Assembly (NCBI GenBank): GCA_041484195.1
Contig: JBGPHC010000021.1
Span: 1-64,000, forward strand
Length of the DNA stretch: 64,000 nucleotides
Origin: PSRI01 sp041484195
GTDB lineage: Bacteria > Bacteroidota > Bacteroidia > Chitinophagales > Chitinophagaceae
Direction: 5' to 3'
The position numbers were made by a program, and so were the translations under genes. The notes beneath the pieces are model-generated. The model saw only the letters and a list, made by a program, of their open reading frames with translations. It did not search any database and was not told where the DNA came from. Numbering within the stretch: position 1 is the first letter of the stretch; each line of letters opens with the position of its first letter. This document shows, one piece after another, positions 19,143-26,741 of this stretch.

Positions 19143-20216
19143 ATGAAGTTTCGCAATTTCAAAATGATTGGATATGTGATCTATGGTAGGGGAAGTTTTG
19201 ATCAGCTCGATGAAATCCTGGCTCCCAATCGTAAGGAAGGTCTGCCAATGATTTTTCTGGTAGACCAGTTTTTCAAGAACAAAGATCTGGTGAATCGGAT
19301 ACCTCTCCGTGGTAAGGATAAGGTTGTTTATGCGGACGTGAGCCATGAACCCAAAACCACGTATGTTGACAGTCTCAGCTTGCAGTTCAAAAATGAATTC
19401 GGATCCATAAGTGGCATCATCGGAATTGGAGGCGGATCTACCATGGACCTTGCCAAAGCCGTTTCATTGATGATGAATAACCCCGGCTCCTCGGCAGACT
19501 ATCAGGGCTGGGATCTGGTAAAGAATCCTGGCGTGTATAAGGTGGGAATTCCTACCCTGAGTGGCACAGGGGCAGAAGTGAGCAGAACCTGCGTCCTCAC
19601 AGGCCCTACTCGTAAATTAGGGATGAATTCTGACTTTACCCCCTTCGACCAGATAGTGCTTGATCCCGTACTAACCAAGGATCCCCCAATCAACCAAAGG
19701 TTTTATACCGGCATGGATTGTTATATACATTGCATTGAGAGTTTGCAGGGAACCTGTCTCAACGAATTCAGCAAATCATATGGCGAAAAAGCTCTGGAAC
19801 TATGCATTGAAGTATTCCTCAAAAAAGAAAAATGGGAGGAAGAATCTGACGACAAACTGATGATGGCTTCCTATGCAGGAGGCATGAGCATCGCTTATAG
19901 CCAGGTAGGCGTGGCCCATGCGGTGAGCTATGGCCTTGCATACTTACTCGGTACCAGACATGGCATTGGCAATTGCATTGTAATGAATCAACTCGGCGAA
20001 TTTTATCCGGAAGGAGTTTCGACATTCAGGAAAATGGTGGAGAAAAACAAGATAGATATTCCCACGGACATTTGCAAAGGATTGAGCGATGAGCAATTTA
20101 ACACCATGATCAATGTGTCGTTAGGCATGAAGCCTTTGTGGGAAAATGCGTTGGGAAAAGATTGGGAAAAAATCATGACCCGCGAAAAATTGAGAAGCCT
20201 TTACGAAAAACTATAG
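19143..20216 (+). CDS. kdnB: 3-deoxy-alpha-D-manno-octulosonate 8-oxidase (KdnB-like iron-type alcohol dehydrogenase)
   Basis: This is a group III metal-dependent alcohol dehydrogenase. It looks very close to Shewanella KdnB, which oxidises the C8 hydroxyl of Kdo before KdnA aminates it to 8-amino-Kdo. Shared features are the opening KFRNFKMIGYVIYGRGSF, the cofactor loop GGGSTMDLAKAVSLM, YQGWDLVKNPGVYKVGIP, SGTGAE, the metal-binding FYTGMDCYIHCIESL, and AHAVSYGL...TRHGIGNC. The length of 357 residues fits. kdsB is nearby, but no kdnA-type aminotransferase is in the window. The assignment rests on remembered family sequence, not on a search. Confidence 0.85.
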   Translation: MKFRNFKMIGYVIYGRGSFDQLDEILAPNRKEGLPMIFLVDQFFKNKDLVNRIPLRGKDKVVYADVSHEPKTTYVDSLSLQFKNEFGSISGIIGIGGGSTMDLAKAVSLMMNNPGSSADYQGWDLVKNPGVYKVGIPTLSGTGAEVSRTCVLTGPTRKLGMNSDFTPFDQIVLDPVLTKDPPINQRFYTGMDCYIHCIESLQGTCLNEFSKSYGEKALELCIEVFLKKEKWEEESDDKLMMASYAGGMSIAYSQVGVAHAVSYGLAYLLGTRHGIGNCIVMNQLGEFYPEGVSTFRKMVEKNKIDIPTDICKGLSDEQFNTMINVSLGMKPLWENALGKDWEKIMTREKLRSLYEKL

Positions 20217-20412
20217 GAACAAGTCTCCCCGCTTTCAGAATTTGGGACATAAATTGAGGCATTCATATACACTTGAAAACTTTCAATCCTGTCCTTGAGC
20301 CACCAGCAGGGAAATAGCAGCCGGATATCATATTTGACTATGGGAAACTGACGGGATAGACTATCTTATCATCCCTTTGCATGAAGGCCCTTTCACTTTT
20401 CGGTAGCCTGCT

Positions 20413-20895
20413 ATGAAGTATTTACTGATTATCCTTCTCTTAATTATCATTATTCCTGCGGATGCACAATTCATCCCATCGCAGGCCCAGGGTTTTGTAG
20501 ATCCTACTGGCACCTACATATTGAGGGGAAAATTCACAAAATCTGAACTTAAGGGTCATTATGGAGAGATCAGGGTGAAACTGCTGGACAGCTCTTCCAT
20601 CGCCATGACATTCTACATGAATAGTGGTTATCCCGGATATGTTGACGGTTTCTTTATTGACACATTGAACTATGATGGCGCCAGGGCCTCTTTTTACTGC
20701 AGAGGCGGGAACTACTATAAAATTGCATTCCGTTTTACACGTGATGAGGTGGAAATCAGCCAGGCATATATCGATCCCCATTACAGTTGCAGTTTTCCAA
20801 AAGGCGTGATTGTTTCAGGATTCATAAAAAAATATTCAGGCAATATCCCGGTCATCAAATCCCTTCGTGGCGATTTTCTTCGCCCCAATAGCTGA
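20413..20895 (+). CDS. Small secreted protein, unknown function
   Basis: A strong signal peptide (MKYLLIILLLIIIIPADAQ) precedes a mature domain of about 140 residues. The domain looks like an all-beta fold with alternating polar and hydrophobic residues and two Cys (FYCRGG, YSCSF). I do not recognise the family. It lies alone between kdnB and corA on the same strand. Confidence 0.65.
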   Translation: MKYLLIILLLIIIIPADAQFIPSQAQGFVDPTGTYILRGKFTKSELKGHYGEIRVKLLDSSSIAMTFYMNSGYPGYVDGFFIDTLNYDGARASFYCRGGNYYKIAFRFTRDEVEISQAYIDPHYSCSFPKGVIVSGFIKKYSGNIPVIKSLRGDFLRPNS

Positions 20896-20998
20896 ATAAG
20901 CTCGCTTAAATTCATTCCCCACTCCTGTTTTCGCTTATTATGCTTAATTTTCTTGCCATCAAACCCTATACCCGAGGGTACCACTTTAATATTTTGAT

Positions 20999-22096
20999 AT
21001 GGCAAGTAAAAACTACCTCAAATACCTCTATTTGCCTGCATTATTCGGTACGCAAAGGACCAAGGAAATCCTGACCGTCAATCCCACCGTAATGCCCCAA
21101 CGCGAGGAAGCCGCCGACGTAAAAATATTTGTTTTTGATTATGATGCAAGCTACCTCGAGGAACATGAGTTGAAATCGGTAGAGGAATGTTTCCAGTTCA
21201 AAGACAATAGCCGCATCACCTGGATCAATATCGACGGCTTAAGAAAGGCTGACGTGGAAACCATTTGCAATCATTTTGGCATTCACCCGCTGCTTGTTGA
21301 AGACATCCTGAGCGTCGGCCTGAGGCCAAAAATGGACGAAATGGATAATATCTTGTTTTGTTTGCTCAACATGCTCTACTTTAATGACGGAACCAAGACC
21401 ATTGAAACAGAACAGATCAGTATTGCCCTGGGCAAGGATTTTGTGATCTCTTTCCAGGAAGACGCTTCCAGGGATGTATTTGATACCCTGAGAAACAGAC
21501 TAAAAATGGGCACCAGCAAGGCCCGCCAACGAACGGCTGACTACCTCTGCTACTCCATGCTCGACATGATCGTGGACCAATACTTTGTTGTTTTGGAAAA
21601 ACTCGGAGAACAGATAGAACTTTTGGAAGAAGAAGTGATCCGTCGCAGTAATACCCGTTCCCTGGCACGCATCAACCAACTTAGAAAAGAGCTGATTGTG
21701 CTCAAAAGAAATTTCGCGCCCGTGCGGGAACTTATCAATGGTTTTATCCGCAGCGAAAGTGACCTGCTGGATGACCGCACCACTAAATACTTTAAGGATG
21801 TCTACGACCATATTGTGCAGGCTTATGATCTCGGAGAGAATTACCGGGATATGATGATCAGTATGCAGGATCTGTATATCAATAATGTTAACCTGAGAAT
21901 GAATGAAGTCATGAAGGTGATGGCCATCGTGACCTGTCTGCTTGCTCCTGCCACCGTAATTGGCGGCATTTTCGGAATGAATTTCGAAGCCATTCCACTC
22001 TTGCACAATAAGTGGGGGTTTTTCATTTCGGTGGGATTAATGCTGATGATCCCGATGTGGATGCTAATGATATTTAAGAAAAGAGGCTGGTTTTGA
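20999..22096 (+). CDS. corA: Magnesium/cobalt transport protein CorA
   Basis: CorA is a pentameric inner-membrane divalent cation channel. The family signature GMN is at residues 326-328, at the end of the first of two C-terminal transmembrane helices (about 307-325 and 338-356). The large N-terminal cytoplasmic domain ends in the long stalk helix. The protein ends in basic KKRGWF. The length of 365 residues is normal. It is convergent with the DUF2480 gene. Confidence 0.94.
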   Translation: MASKNYLKYLYLPALFGTQRTKEILTVNPTVMPQREEAADVKIFVFDYDASYLEEHELKSVEECFQFKDNSRITWINIDGLRKADVETICNHFGIHPLLVEDILSVGLRPKMDEMDNILFCLLNMLYFNDGTKTIETEQISIALGKDFVISFQEDASRDVFDTLRNRLKMGTSKARQRTADYLCYSMLDMIVDQYFVVLEKLGEQIELLEEEVIRRSNTRSLARINQLRKELIVLKRNFAPVRELINGFIRSESDLLDDRTTKYFKDVYDHIVQAYDLGENYRDMMISMQDLYINNVNLRMNEVMKVMAIVTCLLAPATVIGGIFGMNFEAIPLLHNKWGFFISVGLMLMIPMWMLMIFKKRGWF

Positions 22097-22160
22097 AATT
22101 TCAATTCAATACCGTTCGGTCGCTGCCGGAGATAGGAATCTAGTGCCGCTTTATTGGAAA

Positions 22161-22670
22161 TTATTTCCCTTGCTTATAGATGGGCACAGTACTGCAGGCT
22201 TCGCCATACATAATGGATTTGGCGAATGGTCTCAGTTTGCGGGTAATCTCTACATAAGCGGCTTCGGGAATTTCAATTTCGCCACAACCTTTTATCACCA
22301 CGCGTTTGCCGGCATAGTCTTCTGCCCGGAGGGAGCCCAGGTTCTTGATGAGGATGGATGACAACATGGCTTTCTCGTCTCCAAATACCAGATCCTTCGC
22401 CACGGGTTCCAGGTAGGAAGCGACCAACATACTCGCCCACCTGGGAATAATCGCGTCCGTTGTGCAGGTAATTGCCACGAATTTGTCTCTGTAAGGTTCC
22501 CAGTCCCGGCTCTTCAACGATTCCCTAAAATCCTTTTCTTTCAGGATTAAACCCATATAAAGGTGCTCCTTTAAATCATATACAGTCAACACACCCTTTG
22601 GGTAATAATCTTCCAGGTCTATTGTGATGAGGCCGCTCTCTGCCACCTTATTAATAATGATATCACTCAT
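22161..22670 (-). CDS. DUF2480 family protein
   Basis: The protein matches DUF2480, a Bacteroidota-specific family of unknown function. Typical phrases are SGLITIDLEDYYP, LKEHLYMGLILKEKDFRESLK, VAITCTTDAIIPRWASMLVASYL and VVIKGCGEIEIPEAAYVEITRKLRP. Length is 169 residues, cytoplasmic. It lies downstream of the PpiD-like gene on the same strand, but a terminator between them suggests separate transcription. Confidence 0.85.
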   Translation of the reverse strand: MSDIIINKVAESGLITIDLEDYYPKGVLTVYDLKEHLYMGLILKEKDFRESLKSRDWEPYRDKFVAITCTTDAIIPRWASMLVASYLEPVAKDLVFGDEKAMLSSILIKNLGSLRAEDYAGKRVVIKGCGEIEIPEAAYVEITRKLRPFAKSIMYGEACSTVPIYKQGK

Positions 22671-22804
22671 AAATACTCCTCTTCTGTCAATTTAATCAAT
22701 CTGCAAATTTAGCCAATTATTGACAATGGTGGAATGTGACTGGATGGGCTGGTATTTCATGAGTCCGGCTCACTAATGATATTGCATTGCATTTATATTT
22801 CACA

Positions 22805-22835
22805 AAATCAAAAGCCACACCCGAAGATGTGGCTT
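22805..22835 (-). terminator. Rho-independent terminator after the PpiD-like gene
   Basis: On the minus strand, arms AAGCCACA and TGTGGCTT (22812-22819 with 22828-22835) form an 8-bp stem with an 8-nt loop, followed by a T-rich run. It lies 23 bp past the foldase stop codon. Confidence 0.8.
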
Positions 22836-22857
22836 CATTTGATTATATATTATCCTT

Positions 22858-24984
22858 TCAATAACCTGCGGCAAAGCGTTTGTCTTTTATCTTGGCGGCA
22901 TCCCGCAGTGAAGTCATTACATATTGTTCCACATTCTGCTTGGCCGAATTAGTCAACAACTTCTGTTGTTCATCTACATTGGCTTCCGCATTGGGTAATG
23001 CTCCTATATTATTCACCCTTACAGCATATACCCCATTGCTGCCCTGGAGCGGTGGCGAAACTTTTTCCTGGTAATTCTTATTAACGGATGCACCGATCAA
23101 GAATAATTCATTGCCAAAAGCTCTGTTGAAATTCTCGGCAAACCTGATGCTGTCCGCCGTTGATGGCTGCTGGCCCAATTTGGCCGCTAGCTCTTCAATG
23201 GTATTATACTTACCGAATTTTTGCGCCAGCAATCCTCCTTTCTTTTCATTCCTTACAATTGGCTCCACAATAAAACGGGCGGTGGATGCATCCTGGATAC
23301 CTTCTTTTTTTTCGCCTGTTATTACGGCGACAACATATTGATCACCTATCGAAATGGGATCAGACACATCTCCGGGTTTGTTTTCATAAATCCATTTCAC
23401 AAATTGTCTGGATACTCCCAAGCCCTGACCCGACTGGTAAGCCATTTCTGTAATATTGTCGGCAATGCGCTTATTCAAATTCTGTTTCTGCACATTTGCG
23501 TCAAAAGCTTTCTGACTACGGCTATTGGCTGAAAATTGGGTGGCTGCTGCAGAAGCGGCCCTGTCTGTCTCCACACTCGCTTCAATGGGTTTCGACAGGT
23601 ATGCAATCTTGTAAGCCGGTTCAAAATTCTTCTGGTCTTCTATTTCTATATAATGATACCCGTATTCTGTTCTTACCACGCCCTTGTCTCCCTTATTCTT
23701 TTCAAAACAAAAATCATTAAACGATTTTACCATTTGCCCCTGTGGGAAATAGCCCAGGTCCCCACCGTTAACAGCTGAGGTCTTATCATCCGAATATTTC
23801 CTCACAAGGCTGTCAAATGATGCTCCGTTGCGTATCGCCAATTCTACACTGTCGATCTTTCTCTTCGCGGTACTGTCGGGTAATATTTCTTCACCCGTTC
23901 TCGGATTATGAGTAGCAATAAGTATATGTCTCGCCTTGGCGGAATCAGGCAGGGTCTTAGTGCCAATCAATTTCGCCAGCACATATGAACCCGCGTCAAG
24001 GTATGGGCCAAATACCTGCCCCGGCGCCAAATTAAATATCGAATCCTTGACCTGTATCTGGATTCTGGTCTTGCCCAGGAACCCGTCGTAAAACGGGGTC
24101 TTGCTACCGTTCTTATTCAGAAAAGTGGTGACATCTGTGGCTTCCACAAATGCCGGTTTCAGATCCACCATTTTCTTATACAATGCTGCGGAGTCCTCTT
24201 TACTGGGTGCAGCGCTAAAGGTTACATAAGCGATGCTCCTGCTTCGTTCCTGTTTAAAACTTTCCTTGTGTTTTTGAATATAGGCATTGATCTCGTCATC
24301 GGTCACTTTAACGGAGCTGTCGGGCATGGTAGCATAGCTAAGTCCTGTATAGGAAATACTTGAAATCAGGCTATTCTCCGTATTCTGTTTTTCAACTAAC
24401 CATTTAGGATAATATACCCCCTGGGTATAGATGGCCAGGAATTTTAGTCTCAATTGATTTAAAGAAATGGGATCCAGTAATTGTTCCGTAACCTGCTTCA
24501 ATTGAGCCTCGTTCTTACTGCGTTGTAAATTCCGGATCGCATTTTGGGCGGCAGCAATATCATAGATCCCGGTCTGGGGGTCAGTGAATTGCTCTCTGAA
24601 TTGTTGGGGTGCCCTATTGCTGAACAGCAGAGCGCTCAATTCCTTCCTGGTAAAATTGAGTCCAAGCTTCCTGGTTTCTGATTCCAGTAATGCCTTATTG
24701 ATAAATCCATTCCATATCTGGCCATAGATTTCCTGGCGGGTGCCTTCATCTACACGATAACCCTGGGATTGGTATTGGGCCTCTGCAGATTTCACTCTCT
24801 CTTCGAAATCGTCGCGCTTGATGGATTCACCATCTATTGAGCCCAATGAGGAAGTTGATCCACGAAATAAAGAACTGGTTCTGCCTACAAAGGCATCCTG
24901 CACAAGGAATCCAATCAAACTGATTGCAATTATTCCAAATACGAGTATGGCCGCCCTGTCCCGGAGAGTCTGTATAATAGACAT
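22858..24984 (-). CDS. PpiD/SurA-like peptidyl-prolyl isomerase, membrane-anchored
   Basis: This is a periplasmic foldase anchored in the inner membrane by one N-terminal helix (about residues 12-31, AAILVFGIIAISLIGFLV). A SurA-N-type chaperone region follows, then a PpiC rotamase domain at about 350-452 (AKARHILIATHNP ... GGDLGYFPQGQMVKSF ... EYGYHYIEI). The C-terminal third resembles a second, degenerate isomerase-like region. Met at 24984 (MSIIQTLRDRA) is preferred; the frame is open to 25098, but those extra residues would block a proper anchor. It gives 708 residues, usual for this lineage. It is transcribed away from the origin-like gap. Confidence 0.9.
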   Translation of the reverse strand: MSIIQTLRDRAAILVFGIIAISLIGFLVQDAFVGRTSSLFRGSTSSLGSIDGESIKRDDFEERVKSAEAQYQSQGYRVDEGTRQEIYGQIWNGFINKALLESETRKLGLNFTRKELSALLFSNRAPQQFREQFTDPQTGIYDIAAAQNAIRNLQRSKNEAQLKQVTEQLLDPISLNQLRLKFLAIYTQGVYYPKWLVEKQNTENSLISSISYTGLSYATMPDSSVKVTDDEINAYIQKHKESFKQERSRSIAYVTFSAAPSKEDSAALYKKMVDLKPAFVEATDVTTFLNKNGSKTPFYDGFLGKTRIQIQVKDSIFNLAPGQVFGPYLDAGSYVLAKLIGTKTLPDSAKARHILIATHNPRTGEEILPDSTAKRKIDSVELAIRNGASFDSLVRKYSDDKTSAVNGGDLGYFPQGQMVKSFNDFCFEKNKGDKGVVRTEYGYHYIEIEDQKNFEPAYKIAYLSKPIEASVETDRAASAAATQFSANSRSQKAFDANVQKQNLNKRIADNITEMAYQSGQGLGVSRQFVKWIYENKPGDVSDPISIGDQYVVAVITGEKKEGIQDASTARFIVEPIVRNEKKGGLLAQKFGKYNTIEELAAKLGQQPSTADSIRFAENFNRAFGNELFLIGASVNKNYQEKVSPPLQGSNGVYAVRVNNIGALPNAEANVDEQQKLLTNSAKQNVEQYVMTSLRDAAKIKDKRFAAGY

Positions 24985-25453
24985 GATTGCTGAATATAGT
25001 TTTTTGTGGAGGGCAAAAATAGGGTAATATCTGTTTATCAACAAATTGTGGAAAAGCATCTCAAATTCACTCCAGCAGGCTTTTTTTGGCGTGCACAATT
25101 ATGGATTTTTTATTTCCTCATCCAATTTTAAGTCCTCTGTTTCGGGCAATTCACATGGCACTGTGGAAATACATAGAATCCAGTTGATAAACCTCAATTT
25201 CTCTTTCTGCTTTTGGTGAGAAGATAGGGTAAATGAATATTCGGAAAGCCGGATAATTTATCCATTCGCGAGAAAAATGCTTTTTGCTACATTCTGTTAT
25301 CCTATTGTTAACACCCAATTATTGAAAACAGGGACAAGATTCTTTCCTCATTCTTTTTTAATCCACATTGTTAATAAGAGTCGGAAAAGAATCCTGGCGG
25401 CCACTTGCTTCCTGTGAATATTCTGGGAATTACTGTGGATAACATAATAGATT

Positions 25454-25461
25454 TAACTTTG
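25454..25461 (+). promoter_or_regulatory. Candidate -7 element for nadA (TAACTTTG)
   Basis: It matches TAnnTTTG, 91 bp before the nadA ATG. No good -33 TTTG is seen at the right distance. It would make a leader that contains the hairpin at 25499-25519. Confidence 0.35.
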
Positions 25462-25498
25462 CCTAGTGTTTCAAAAACTAATCTTTCCCCATATTCAC

Positions 25499-25519
25499 AG
25501 CCCTAATAGTAATAGGGCT
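25499..25519 (+). repeat. Hairpin AGCCCTA/TAGGGCT before nadA
   Basis: Perfect 7-bp arms (25499-25505 and 25513-25519) with a 7-nt loop are followed by TTTTAAATAAAT. It could be a leader attenuator of nadA, or part of the origin-like element, since the loop overlaps the TA(A/G) triplets. Confidence 0.6.
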
Positions 25520-25552
25520 TTTAAATAAATAATTAAATCTATTATAAATACT

Positions 25553-26563
25553 ATGGCAGATATTAACATCGGGATAGCGGGGCCGGCATTGGAGCAGTTG
25601 GGATATCTGGATGTGAAAATTGACCCCGCACTGGATTTGTTCAAAGAGATCGAAAGATTGAAAAAGGAAAAGAATGCGGTGGTGCTGGCTCACTATTACC
25701 AGGAAGCCGATATTCAGGATGTGGCAGACTATATAGGGGACAGTCTGGGGCTTGCCCAACAAGCGGAGAAAACGAATGCTGACATAATTGTTTTTGCCGG
25801 CGTGCATTTCATGGCCGAAACAGCCAAGATCCTGAATCCGAAGAAGAAGGTTTTATTGCCCGATCTGAAAGCAGGATGTTCCCTGTCCGATTCGGCTCCT
25901 CCGGCTTTGTTCAGGAAGTTCAGGGAAAAGTATCCTGACCATGTTGTAATTTCCTATATCAACTGTTCTGCTGGTATTAAAGCTCTCAGCGATGTGATCT
26001 GCACCTCTTCCAATGCCCGTGCTGTCGTTGAAAGCTTTCCTGCGGATCAGGAGATCATTTTTGCTCCAGACAAGAACCTTGGGGCTTATATCAACAAGAA
26101 GACGGGTAGGAAAATGGTACTATGGAACGGGGCCTGCATGGTGCATGAGATTTTCAGTTTGGAAAAGATCAATAAATTGAAGGTCCGATACCCATATGCA
26201 AAATTGATCGCGCATCCTGAATGTGAAGATGCGGTATTGAGGGTTGCGGATTTTATCGGGAGTACAACACAATTATTGAATTTCAGTGAAAAAGACGGCA
26301 CAAAGGAATATATTGTCGCCACTGAGACCGGCATTTTGCACCAGATGCAAAAAAATTCTCCCGAAAAAATTTTTATTCCAGCGCCGCCCGACAATAGTTG
26401 CGCCTGCAATGATTGTCCCCATATGAAACTAAATACACTTGAAAAATTATATCTGTGTATGGAATATGAACAGCCGGAACTATTGATGAACGAGGATTTA
26501 CGCAAAGCAGCGCTGAAACCCATTCAGCGGATGATGGAAATCAGTGCCAGAGCGGGATTATAA
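25553..26563 (+). CDS. nadA: Quinolinate synthase A
   Basis: NadA condenses iminoaspartate with dihydroxyacetone phosphate to quinolinate in NAD synthesis, using an oxygen-sensitive [4Fe-4S] cluster. The three cluster cysteines are expected at Cys109 (LKAGCSLSD), Cys195 (WNGACMVHE) and one of the cluster Cys283/285/288 (NSCACNDCPHM). Substrate-binding motifs include LAHYYQ and VIVFAGVHFMAETAKIL-like strings. The length of 336 residues is normal. nadB and nadC are not adjacent; nadD lies about 15 kb to the right. Confidence 0.96.
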   Translation: MADINIGIAGPALEQLGYLDVKIDPALDLFKEIERLKKEKNAVVLAHYYQEADIQDVADYIGDSLGLAQQAEKTNADIIVFAGVHFMAETAKILNPKKKVLLPDLKAGCSLSDSAPPALFRKFREKYPDHVVISYINCSAGIKALSDVICTSSNARAVVESFPADQEIIFAPDKNLGAYINKKTGRKMVLWNGACMVHEIFSLEKINKLKVRYPYAKLIAHPECEDAVLRVADFIGSTTQLLNFSEKDGTKEYIVATETGILHQMQKNSPEKIFIPAPPDNSCACNDCPHMKLNTLEKLYLCMEYEQPELLMNEDLRKAALKPIQRMMEISARAGL

Positions 26564-26650
26564 TGAGATTAGATTTTGAAAATATCGAGACTACAGACGC
26601 CCAATAATGCAGGTGAGGGTAGTTTGAAATAATTTTTGTTCGGCAGCCCT

Positions 26651-26658
26651 TATCTTTG
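26651..26658 (+). promoter_or_regulatory. Candidate -7 element for the ClC gene (TATCTTTG)
   Basis: It matches TAnnTTTG; a TTTG at 26623-26626 lies 24 bp upstream, slightly too far. The ClC start is 83 bp downstream. Confidence 0.35.
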
Positions 26659-26741
26659 CCCCCCTAACGATTTTTCTTGCCCTTCATGATTCAGTTAAGT
26701 CTCACCCCGACCTGCGTTGAAAAGTTAGATCCTGTTTTGAC

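Larger units (their letters stand above)
25030..25552. other. Candidate chromosomal replication origin (oriC)
   Basis: The 568-bp gap between the divergent PpiD-like and nadA genes holds an exact DnaA box at 25434-25442 (TTATCCACA on the minus strand). A TTTTCCACA is on the minus strand at 25047-25055. One-mismatch forms are at 25359-25367 (TAATCCACA), 25413-25421 and 25491-25499 (ATATTCACA). The last abuts GCCC, then four TA(A/G) triplets at 25504-25515, resembling a DnaA-trio, then an AT-rich tract to 25552. This order (box, GC-rich, trio, AT-rich) is that of bacterial unwinding regions. dnaA is not in the window, so the call remains inference. Confidence 0.55.
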
